Assembly: GCF_001939735.1 (NCBI RefSeq)
Contig: NZ_MJIL01000046.1
Location: forward strand, 53,390-117,389
DNA from: Photobacterium proteolyticum
GTDB taxonomy: Bacteria > Pseudomonadota > Gammaproteobacteria > Enterobacterales > Vibrionaceae
Length of the DNA stretch: 64,000 nucleotides
Direction: 5' to 3'
Shown in pieces: positions 1 to 7,629 of this stretch (positions are counted from its first letter, which is position 1; every line of letters begins with the position of its first letter). The notes below the pieces were generated by a model, which worked only from the letters and a program-made list of their open reading frames with translations, had not been told where the DNA came from and searched no databases. The translations under genes and the position numbers were made by a program.

Positions 1-1
1 T

Positions 2-36
2 AACAGTCACCATCTATAGGTGACTGTTTTTTTTAT
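2..36. terminator. Rho-independent terminator at left edge
   Basis: A perfect 10-bp inverted repeat (AACAGTCACC at 2-11, GGTGACTGTT at 19-28) with a 7-base loop is followed by a run of T. It most likely ends a plus-strand gene lying left of the window. It may also protect the end of the minus-strand gene that stops at 106. Confidence 0.85.
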
Positions 37-70
37 TTGAGGTATTTCAATTTCTAATCGCCTTTAATTA

Positions 71-98
71 GCATCTTGAGGTAGCTTGGGTATATCAG
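71..98. repeat. Short dispersed intergenic repeat, copy 1
   Basis: This 28-base stretch has the core TTGAGGTAGCTTGGGTATAT and matches 23 of 28 positions of 12211-12238; a weaker copy lies at 63344-63364. Copies are intergenic. Similar short repeats are common between genes in Vibrionaceae, from memory. Function is not visible here. Confidence 0.5.
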
Positions 99-105
99 TA
101 GAAAT

Positions 106-747
106 CTAAATGCTGACTCTAATAGAAATTCCGAGCCAAGTGGCCTTCTCTCTTTTATTTGAACTAGTATCCCATTGCTCTATCGCGTCCCAATTTAACT
201 GATGATCGTTGAGTTCGGAATCAAACCATTCACCCTTGTCATTATTGGCGACAAAGTGGAGGCTGTCTGGAAAAGCTATGACTGAGATAAGCAGTTGCCC
301 GCCAAGCATAGCAGGCTGGTCATTTAGTACTGTGATAGGGGCTTTTAACTGATTGAGAAGCTCAAATTCGAAAGGAAACAGAGTCTGTAAGTATGTGTAA
401 TGAGTGCTATCAGCGATTACTACTTCAGTTTTTAGCCCTAATTTATTGAGCACATATAACACAGCGGCTAATGAGTTAGAGCCAGAACCATCGATGTAGG
501 CAGGATCTTTTCCTTCAGACAATATGCCTGTTACTGAGTAGATCTTTAAGGCGAGTTCATTCAAGTTATAGGCTGATGTTAAATCTACTAATTCACCGTT
601 GAAATTCTTTTCTTTAAAATTATATTTATTGATTTCTGTCAGCAATACGTGTGGTAGTAATTTCAATGCGTATAAACATGCAACAATGCAATAGGGGCCA
701 CAGTAGGCACTTCCTTTGGGTTGCCTTAAGTTTGGAAACTTGTTCAT
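106..747 (-). CDS. Putative papain-like (C39-type) cysteine peptidase fold protein
   Basis: Function unknown; 213 residues, no signal peptide. The N-terminus carries Gln9 seven residues before Cys16 in the motif AYCGPYC. This is the spacing of the oxyanion-hole Gln and nucleophile Cys of papain-like and C39 peptidases. A later LHFVANND (His164) followed by WFDSE (Asp176) fits the His-Asp pair, as in C39 domains where 'HFV' precedes a hydrophobic-Asp turn. The fold assignment is inference from these motifs, since overall similarity to a named family was not recognised. The gene stands alone, convergent with whatever ends at the left-edge terminator. It could be a peptidase, a transglutaminase-like enzyme or an inactive relative. 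Confidence 0.6.
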   Translation of the reverse strand: MNKFPNLRQPKGSAYCGPYCIVACLYALKLLPHVLLTEINKYNFKEKNFNGELVDLTSAYNLNELALKIYSVTGILSEGKDPAYIDGSGSNSLAAVLYVLNKLGLKTEVVIADSTHYTYLQTLFPFEFELLNQLKAPITVLNDQPAMLGGQLLISVIAFPDSLHFVANNDKGEWFDSELNDHQLNWDAIEQWDTSSNKREKATWLGISIRVSI

Positions 748-938
748 TCATGTAATCCGAGTACTTGATTAAGAATATTAAATTGGTATAAAGCGAGGTT
801 ATTAAATAAATATTGCCCACTAATTCTGATGGCCTTTTATTAACCATTAGGGGAAATAATATGTGAGAGAACGGTATTGACATATTTGTAGTTAATATAA
901 ATGCGAGAGAAACCGCATGAAACTAATGTTATGAGAGC

Positions 939-1115
939 TCAAGCGACATAATATTCTGGATCTTCCTCCAATGCATCGCTAGCCAATAGCTCAACACCTA
1001 GGATGGTGAATTGGCTTGCGTCCCCGATAACACAATCATGATTGAGATCAATACTTTGCTCCTTCTCTTATACAAGCAGTAACTTGTCCCCCGGACGGGG
1101 GATGCTGATCGTCAT
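939..1115 (-). pseudogene. Remnant of a small gene with one internal stop
   Basis: A 59-codon minus-strand frame reads MTISIPRPGDKLLLV, then TAA (1068-1070), then about 42 residues including DCVIGDASQFTILGVELLAS, and ends at TGA (939-941). The composition looks like real protein and the two pieces share one frame, so a small gene killed by a nonsense change is plausible. The family was not recognised. The rest of the 748-1250 gap holds no other gene. A CCCCC-GGAC-GGGGG hairpin at 1088-1101 lies inside this remnant. Confidence 0.3.
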
Positions 1116-1250
1116 CCTAAGTTCTATAACCGTCAATAAGTGAGATTCACCCAGCTCAATAGCAAAGATGATCTGGTAAAGATGGGTCACTTTGAGCCAG
1201 CTATTGACGTTGGGATGTCTTTTCGTAGAAGAGATACAAGGAACCGTATG

Positions 1251-4200
1251 ATGAAACAACATCCTCTTGCTATCGCAGTAGGGCTGGGGACCCTATTGAT
1301 GCTAGCGGGCTGTAACGATGACAGCAGCAACAACAACACAGCTGTTGAAACGCCTCAGCCTAACCCGCAACCCCAGACGACCATGAGCGTGACAGCAATT
1401 GATGGTTATCTTAATAAAGCAACGGTCTGGCTGGATCTCGACAGAGACTACCAGCTTGACGCCAATGAGCCGAAGAGCAAAAGCGGCGATAAGGGGTATA
1501 CAGAGTTGGATGTCACCGGGATTGATAATCCTGAGCAATATCCCATTGTTGTCAAGGCTATTACTGGCGAAACAATCGATGAAGACAACCCGGGTGTAAC
1601 TGTTTCGAAAAACTTCATCATGTCGGCGCCTGCGGGGAGTGAAGTGGTTAGCCCCTTGACGACAATGGTTGATATGAAAGTACGTAGCGAAGGCATACCT
1701 GTCGAGCAGGCGGTAATAGACATTGCCAGTATGCTTGGCATTGAAGCGGAGTTGCTTACGGAAGATTATGGTGACAATAACCCACAAATTGATACCGTCG
1801 CGGTTAAGCTCGTACAACAATCAGCGAAGTCGATCGTATCAGCCGGCGTATTACCCAACGATGAAGATGCACTGAATGAAAGTAACCTCGCAGATACCCT
1901 TGTTGATGTCTTGGATAGCGGAGATGAAGTGGGCACGGCACTGAAGAGTGATCGAGGCGATGAGGTTGGTGATGATTATGACTTTGATCGTATAGTCAAC
2001 GAAAGTAAGAATGTTGAATCTGACAAAGATAAAGACGGTGTCGCCGATTCTGAAGATAAATTCCCCGAGGACAGCACTGAGTGGGCTGATACCGACGGTG
2101 ATGGCTATGGTGACAATTTAGCTGACAAGTTCCCGCAAGACAGTACCGAGTGGGCAGACAGCGACGGCGACGGTTATGGTGACGAGGCTGCCGATAAATT
2201 CCCTGAGGATAGCACCGAGTGGGCCGATACTGACGGTGACGGTTATGGCGATAACTTTGCCGATGTGTTCCCTGAAGACAGTACCGAATGGGCAGATAGC
2301 GATGGTGACAATTATGGTGACAATGTCGCCGATAAATTCCCTGAAGACAATACTGAATGGGCAGACAGTGACGATGATGGATATGGTGACAATCTAGCTG
2401 ACAGGTTCCCGGAAGATAGCACCGAGTGGCTTGACTCAGACGATGACAATGTCGGTGATAATAGTGACAGTTATCCTGACAACGCTGAAAAGTCGGTTGC
2501 CGATACAACGACCACTGTCAACAATACGGGCCCGGTCATGATCTCCTTGCTCAGTGACGTGCGTGAACTGAACACCAATACAACCTCTGTGGTAGAAACG
2601 TTTAATAGCGGTAACATCAGAACAACCAAGATTACAACGTATTCTATGGTTGGCAGTAACCGCTATTTCGGAAAAGAAAATGAAGTCAGTGATCTGTCTC
2701 CAGCCGGTGAATTGGTACGGACACGGGGTTGGGAATATGATTTTAACCTCGATGGTGTCGTGGGCTTCAGAGGGAAAGCTTTTGAGCAGGGAAGCCGCAC
2801 CTCGGAGGGGGAAACCTTCTGGCGATATATCGATGAATCGAGCGCTCAACCTGAAGGGGGAGACAATGGGGCGGACTCTCGCCAGTTTGACAACCTTGAT
2901 CTTGCGGCGCAAATAGCAGCCAAAGATCTTACTGGGGTTGATGCCATACAGCACATTATTCAAACCAACGAACAAGGTGAGAGTAGCGACAAGGTCACGC
3001 AAGATGTTAAGCAATACCCAACTGACGGTTTTGATTTTGAAGCCGAACAATATATTCCTGAATACCAGTATCAGACGATTGCGACATTTAGTGGCGGGCT
3101 GCTTACTGGCTTCGAAGAGTTGAGAGACTGGAATGCTGATGGTCTGGTTAACGTCAGTCTTCAGCTTACTGATGTTGATGCGCAGGGCTACACCTTCGCC
3201 TATCAGCGTCCGGTTTGGTCAAATCCTCATAACACCGATTTTGAAGAGTATTCTCACTATACCTATGTCCAGGGCAAAGCCGGAGAACTTGGACCGCAGT
3301 GGTATGAAGTTAATCGACAAATCAGTTGGCAGGACGGGTTAAAAACAGCTACTCAGTCCGGCAAGCGCTTCTTGCTTGATGAAACAGACGGGCGTCACCA
3401 GAAACGGATGGATGAGGCTAATCCTAATGGAGTGCTATTTAGTCAGTATACGACACAAACCCGTGAAGTCAGCGATAGTGAGAAAGTGGAATCATCCAGT
3501 TGGGCGAGCTTTGCAGTAGATGACAACTACTTCGGCCAAGACAGGGAAAACTTCACTGTATTAACAAACGATATGGGGCAGGATTATAAAGTGTTCCAAC
3601 GCTTGGACAATGGGATGTGGCTTGGGCATCGCTTTGCTGAATGGGGAACTCAAAACATTGTCGACTTAACCGGTAAGGTTGAAGCCCTTCGAGCCGCGAA
3701 CTATGAGTTAGCTCAAATAACATCAGAGCAAATCCCCGGACTGAGTAACTACGATGGCAAAGTCCTAACACCGTCATTCCGAATTGATGACAGTGGCCAG
3801 CCTGTGGTTTGGCACCTTATCACCAATAACTCGGCAATTACGGGCAGTGATGATGGAAAGTATCAGTTACTAGATATTACATTGACAGATAACGGTATCA
3901 AGAATGGTTGGCTAGTCAATGATAACGGAGTTGGAACGGTCGTTATTTCGGTTCCCTTTAGCGCAGAGCCTTGGGATTGGTATAACGCTTACTGGCGTAT
4001 GATGGTTGAAATCAGTACCATCAATACCAATGAGGGAGGTAACAGCTATAGCTGGACCAGCTGGCTTGGTGAGTTCTATCTTGATCAGGCGCAGGCAACG
4101 GCCCGCGCGTTAGAGCTAGGTATAGGAGTTAAAGAGTATGCCGTATGTTCTGAAGGTGATACTGAATGGGATGACGTTAATGATGTACCGGCTGCAAGTC

Positions 4201-5522
4201 CTAGTTATCAGGAGTTTGTTGCCAGTGCGACTAGCTGCCAATATGAAGCTGTGACGGTTTCTGATATTGGAGGTAAAGCATTTTATCGGACGAATAGCCG
4301 TGGTGAGCTTCGCCATTGGGTGCTTAATGCTGACGGAACTGGCCAGTACTTCAAAAACGGTTACCCGAATGGTCAATTTACCTGGGAAATCAACTCAGAA
4401 GGGATTGTTGTCATTGATTACGGTAACGGTGATTTAGATTATTTCGCTTATGTCAACAAGGATGATACCCGTATTAGTTTCAAGCTCTATAGTGAGTGGA
4501 ATGAAGACGGACAAGACCTGAAAGAGGTTTGGTCATCGGGCTTTACATATAATCGCCCAGAAAACTATACCGTTCGTAGTTGTAAAGTTGATTTAGCAAC
4601 AACCAGCGCAACAATGGCTGATTTTTCCACTGCGATACAATCATGTGGCGGTCATCACTTCATAACAGAAGAAGATGCCGCTGGAATTGCCAATATCAAG
4701 TTTGTTCGTGTACGTGGCGACGGTGATACTCGGGCGTATCAGTTTAATGCCGATAACACCGTTGATTACTATCGCGCAGGTGAAAGCCGTTTAAGTACAA
4801 CGCGTCGTTGGGAACGAACCGATGAGGGATATCTCAAAATTACTTGGGATACCGCAAACCCTGAAGAGTATATGCTACTGGCTAACCTGCTGTATTCGGA
4901 CAATCAAAGTAGCTTTATTGCCTACGATGTTTACCATGATGACGGACAATGGTTCAAAGAGGTATGGAGCTTTGTTTTCCGTGAATATGAAGGCAACAAG
5001 ATCACTGAATGCATTGAAGGAAACAGCCCGTGGAACAATGAGCTTGACCAACCTTCAGCCTTTAACGTTATTGACGATTATTATGCCGCGACTGAAAGTT
5101 GCCGGGTAATGACTGACGATAAGGCACTGAAGTTCACTGAAGACATGCTGGTGGGTAATAATGACAAGTCTACATTGTGGGCACTGCTCTATACCGAAGG
5201 CATTAATGAACAGGGAGAGCCTATCTATAAAGAGGATGAGCGGCTACGTTTTGATCCAAACAATAAAGGCGCTTTTGTAGATGCCGAAGACGGCGAGTTT
5301 GGCTTTGACTGGCAGCTTGACGATGGTCAGCTACTGCTGTCTATAACCCATCAGGATTATGCAGGTTCCACGGAAAAAATGTCCATCGTTGAAACAGATG
5401 GTGAATACTTCTCAGTAAAAACTTTCTGGATAGATACATCCGGTGAGTGGGCAAACCCAGCCCCTGCTGAAGGTGAGGGTGAATTAACGAGCCTTATTCT
5501 TAAACAAATCAGTAAAGACTAA
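1251..5522 (+). CDS. Large surface lipoprotein with TSP3-type calcium-binding repeats
   Basis: A 1423-residue predicted outer-membrane or surface lipoprotein of unknown role. The frame is open from 1140, but AAGGA at 1238-1242 lies 8 bases before ATG 1251. That start gives a lipoprotein signal MKQHPLAIAVGLGTLLMLAGC-type with lipobox LAGC and Cys21. After an Asn/Pro/Gln-rich linker, a domain with AIDGYLNKATVWLD and VSPLTT motifs resembles the N-terminal module of other Vibrionaceae and Shewanella surface lipoproteins. Residues about 258-410 hold seven TSP3-like Asp-rich units, expected to bind calcium. The C-terminal third has three related 130-150 residue modules, each opening with a Cys-containing strand and ending near a KEVWS-F or KTFW motif. 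It is followed by its own terminator, so it is probably monocistronic. Confidence 0.85.
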   Translation: MKQHPLAIAVGLGTLLMLAGCNDDSSNNNTAVETPQPNPQPQTTMSVTAIDGYLNKATVWLDLDRDYQLDANEPKSKSGDKGYTELDVTGIDNPEQYPIVVKAITGETIDEDNPGVTVSKNFIMSAPAGSEVVSPLTTMVDMKVRSEGIPVEQAVIDIASMLGIEAELLTEDYGDNNPQIDTVAVKLVQQSAKSIVSAGVLPNDEDALNESNLADTLVDVLDSGDEVGTALKSDRGDEVGDDYDFDRIVNESKNVESDKDKDGVADSEDKFPEDSTEWADTDGDGYGDNLADKFPQDSTEWADSDGDGYGDEAADKFPEDSTEWADTDGDGYGDNFADVFPEDSTEWADSDGDNYGDNVADKFPEDNTEWADSDDDGYGDNLADRFPEDSTEWLDSDDDNVGDNSDSYPDNAEKSVADTTTTVNNTGPVMISLLSDVRELNTNTTSVVETFNSGNIRTTKITTYSMVGSNRYFGKENEVSDLSPAGELVRTRGWEYDFNLDGVVGFRGKAFEQGSRTSEGETFWRYIDESSAQPEGGDNGADSRQFDNLDLAAQIAAKDLTGVDAIQHIIQTNEQGESSDKVTQDVKQYPTDGFDFEAEQYIPEYQYQTIATFSGGLLTGFEELRDWNADGLVNVSLQLTDVDAQGYTFAYQRPVWSNPHNTDFEEYSHYTYVQGKAGELGPQWYEVNRQISWQDGLKTATQSGKRFLLDETDGRHQKRMDEANPNGVLFSQYTTQTREVSDSEKVESSSWASFAVDDNYFGQDRENFTVLTNDMGQDYKVFQRLDNGMWLGHRFAEWGTQNIVDLTGKVEALRAANYELAQITSEQIPGLSNYDGKVLTPSFRIDDSGQPVVWHLITNNSAITGSDDGKYQLLDITLTDNGIKNGWLVNDNGVGTVVISVPFSAEPWDWYNAYWRMMVEISTINTNEGGNSYSWTSWLGEFYLDQAQATARALELGIGVKEYAVCSEGDTEWDDVNDVPAASPSYQEFVASATSCQYEAVTVSDIGGKAFYRTNSRGELRHWVLNADGTGQYFKNGYPNGQFTWEINSEGIVVIDYGNGDLDYFAYVNKDDTRISFKLYSEWNEDGQDLKEVWSSGFTYNRPENYTVRSCKVDLATTSATMADFSTAIQSCGGHHFITEEDAAGIANIKFVRVRGDGDTRAYQFNADNTVDYYRAGESRLSTTRRWERTDEGYLKITWDTANPEEYMLLANLLYSDNQSSFIAYDVYHDDGQWFKEVWSFVFREYEGNKITECIEGNSPWNNELDQPSAFNVIDDYYAATESCRVMTDDKALKFTEDMLVGNNDKSTLWALLYTEGINEQGEPIYKEDERLRFDPNNKGAFVDAEDGEFGFDWQLDDGQLLLSITHQDYAGSTEKMSIVETDGEYFSVKTFWIDTSGEWANPAPAEGEGELTSLILKQISKD
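2022..2480 (+). repeat. Tandem 69-bp repeats encoding TSP3 units
   Basis: Seven units, five of them full 23-residue (69-bp) copies, of the pattern DSDGDGYGDNxADKFPEDSTEWA. The first and last units are shorter or degenerate. Copies differ at many third positions, so expansion is not very recent. Recombination could change copy number in frame. Confidence 0.85.
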
Positions 5523-5543
5523 TCGCAGTCAGAAACGAAATAT

Positions 5544-5588
5544 ATATCCCCTTATGATCTCATTGATCATAGGGGGATATTTGTTATA
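5544..5588 (+). terminator. Terminator of the TSP3 lipoprotein gene
   Basis: A 16-bp stem with one G-U pair (5544-5559 with 5565-5580, loop TCATT) lies 22 bases after the stop codon and is followed by TTGTTATAT. The stem is strong and the T-tract modest. Confidence 0.75.
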
Positions 5589-5623
5589 TACATGATTTTC
5601 ATGCAATCATTGTTACCGCGTAA

Positions 5624-5866
5624 AACGGTGATAATGGATATGTTCTCAGGTATTTTGCACCAAGTATTGGTATTAATGAAGATTTAGCCACAGGTTCAGC
5701 ACAGTGTTCGTTAGGTCCGTATTGGTCGGCGCGTTTGTCTCATCGAGTGCTGGAGGTGAGCCAGCTTTCGCCACAAGGTGGATATTTTCAAGTGAGGCAG
5801 GCGAGTGTGGACAGTATTGCATTAACCGCCAATGTACGATTACAAAAAACAGTAAAGTTAATTTAG
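5624..5866 (+). pseudogene. PhzF-family C-terminal remnant
   Basis: The frame from 5624 to the TAG at 5864-5866 encodes RYFAPSIGINEDLATGSAQC and then PYWSARL and LSPQGGYFQV. These are hallmark C-terminal motifs of the PhzF/YddE isomerase-like family (FAPxxGINEDxxTGSA). Only about 70 of the usual 260-300 residues remain. A stop at 5621-5623 precedes the remnant and no N-terminal part lies upstream, where the lipoprotein terminator sits. It is a 5'-truncated relic directly before the GNAT gene. Confidence 0.75.
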
Positions 5867-5880
5867 AAAGATGGAAAGTA

Positions 5881-6345
5881 ATGAAAATTCGAAAAGCAGA
5901 TAAATCGGATGCTGAAGCGATAAGCCAGCTAATCATGCCGTTAACAGAAAAATATATTCTACCGACATGGAGAGAAGATGCGCATGATTTATTGCTCGGC
6001 TCCATGGCCCAGGGGCAAATAGAGCAGTACCTGTCTGATGGATATGTTTATCATGTTGCTGAGAGTCTTGGTGTGGGTATCGTCGGCGTTGTTGGTATGA
6101 GAGATAATTCTCACCTTTATCATTTATTCGTAAGAGATGGCTTCAATGGTCAGGGCCTTTCCTGGCAACTCTGGGAAAAAGCTAAGTCTGAGTGCTTATT
6201 AAAAGGTAATAAAGGTGAATTTACGGTTAATTCGGCCTTGAATGCGGAAGGTGTATATCTCAAGTTTGGTTTTGAAAGAATTGATGGTGTTCGGGAGCGT
6301 AATGGAATGGTTGATATACCTATGAAGCTAAACTGTATTGGTTAA
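5881..6345 (+). CDS. GNAT family N-acetyltransferase
   Basis: A 154-residue acetyl-CoA-dependent N-acetyltransferase with unknown substrate. The start ATG at 5881 has GGAAAG just upstream and the typical GNAT opening MKIRKADKSDAEAI. The acetyl-CoA loop reads VRDGFNGQGLSWQLW, a variant of the R/Q-x-x-G-x-G/A motif in which the first position is not basic. It is followed by NSALNAEGVYLKFGF, the usual C-terminal strand. An in-frame extension to 5704 exists but overlaps the PhzF relic in another frame and is not coding. GNAT and PhzF genes are often neighbours in small accessory islands. Confidence 0.85.
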   Translation: MKIRKADKSDAEAISQLIMPLTEKYILPTWREDAHDLLLGSMAQGQIEQYLSDGYVYHVAESLGVGIVGVVGMRDNSHLYHLFVRDGFNGQGLSWQLWEKAKSECLLKGNKGEFTVNSALNAEGVYLKFGFERIDGVRERNGMVDIPMKLNCIG

Positions 6346-6564
6346 TAGTCTCGTTGAACTAGAGAAGTATGATGTTTTACTTTGCTGATGAATAATTATT
6401 AAGTATGTAGTTACTTGAGTCGGTGTGCAATTAATGTATTTGTCATTTGCAAGATTGCCAAAGCTGTGAAAGACTAAAAATTGTTGTTATAGATAAACTT
6501 ACTGTCTAGGTGTTTATCAACACAACTTCGTATAACCCCATTAATAGGGCATGGGGAGCATGAT

Positions 6565-7566
6565 ATGAAAGAATTTATTTGTGGTTTACCCAAAGTCGAA
6601 CTTCATCTTCATATTGAAGGTTCGCTTGAGCCTGAGCTTATGTTTGAGCTTGCTAAACGTAATCAGGTAGCGATTCCGTATAATACGCCTCAAGAAGTGC
6701 GTGATGCCTATGAGTTTCATAACTTACAGTCTTTTCTCGATATCTATTACCAGGGCGCGAACGTACTTATTCATGAACAGGACTTTTTCGATTTAACCTG
6801 GGCTTATCTTCTCCGTTGCCGAGAAGATAACGTTTTGCATACTGAGATATTCTTCGATCCCCAAACACACACTAGCCGGGGGATAGAATTTGATACCGTG
6901 ATTAGTGGGATCCATGGTGCGCTTGTTCAGGCCCAGCATGAACTGGGGATAACCAGTCAGCTGATTATGTGTTTTTTGCGCCACCTTGACGAGGCGTCGG
7001 CTTTTGAAACGCTGGAACAGGCATTACCACATAAGGATAAGATCATTGCCGTTGGGCTCGATTCATCCGAGCAGGGGCATCCACCGCAAAAGTTTGAAAA
7101 TGTCTTTCAGAAAGCATTGACGGAAGGATTCCTGACAGTGGCGCATGCTGGTGAAGAAGGACCAGCGCAAAATATTGATGATGCTTTAGCATTGCTGGGA
7201 ACTGCGCGCATAGATCATGGTGTACGTTGTGTCGAAGATGAAGCGCTGGTGGAGCGGTTGATTGAAGATAAGGTTCCGCTAACCGTTTGTCCGTTATCAA
7301 ATACCAAGCTTAAAGTCTTTGAGGATATGGGGCAGCACAATGTTGTTGACCTACTTCGTCGGGGCGTGTGTGTGACGTTGAATTCGGATGATCCGGCGTA
7401 TTTTGGCGGTTATATGAATGCCAATTTTCTTGCGGTTGTCAAAGCACACCCGATGAGCAAAGAAGAAGTCGCCCAGTTTACATTGAACGCCATTGAAGCC
7501 AGTTTTATTTCGGAGAGTGAGAAACTTCGCCTCCAGAAAGAGACATTGATCTATTTGGCACAGTAA
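6565..7566 (+). CDS. Adenine deaminase-type member of the adenosine deaminase family
   Basis: A 333-residue zinc hydrolase of purine salvage in the cytosol, most like the bacterial adenine deaminases (adenine to hypoxanthine plus ammonia) formerly annotated as adenosine deaminase. Seen: metal ligands HLH (His14, His16), HAGEE (His194, catalytic Glu197), the DHG motif near residue 218, and SDDP (Asp275, Asp276). Diagnostic adenine-deaminase segments are FFDPQTHT and [11 protein letters not shown]. Length fits the family. GGGGAG lies 6 bases before the ATG. It is a single gene ending at a bidirectional terminator. Adenosine as substrate cannot be excluded from sequence alone. Confidence 0.9.
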   Translation: MKEFICGLPKVELHLHIEGSLEPELMFELAKRNQVAIPYNTPQEVRDAYEFHNLQSFLDIYYQGANVLIHEQDFFDLTWAYLLRCREDNVLHTEIFFDPQTHTSRGIEFDTVISGIHGALVQAQHELGITSQLIMCFLRHLDEASAFETLEQALPHKDKIIAVGLDSSEQGHPPQKFENVFQKALTEGFLTVAHAGEEGPAQNIDDALALLGTARIDHGVRCVEDEALVERLIEDKVPLTVCPLSNTKLKVFEDMGQHNVVDLLRRGVCVTLNSDDPAYFGGYMNANFLAVVKAHPMSKEEVAQFTLNAIEASFISESEKLRLQKETLIYLAQ

Positions 7567-7579
7567 ATGAGTGAAAGAA

Positions 7580-7610
7580 GCTCAGGGCAAAGGTCCCTGA
7601 GCCTCTTGCT
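7580..7610. terminator. Bidirectional terminator between deaminase and chitinase
   Basis: An 8-bp stem GCTCAGGG/CCCTGAGC (7580-7587 and 7595-7602) lies 14 bases after the deaminase stop and 20 bases beyond the chitinase stop. On the minus strand it is followed by TTCTTT. It serves both convergent genes. Confidence 0.75.
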
Positions 7611-7629
7611 TATACATGTGCAGTTTTTC

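Noticed and set aside
1302..2508. Minus-strand open frames opposite the TSP3 lipoprotein gene (1302-1820 and 1996-2508)
   Set aside because: They mirror the coding gene. The second is an artefact of the repeated Asp/Gly codons, giving a His/Arg/Cys-rich translation without any domain.
5704..5880. N-terminal extension of the GNAT gene
   Set aside because: It overlaps the PhzF remnant in another frame, has no ribosome-binding site, and the family starts at MKIRKADKSDA (5881).
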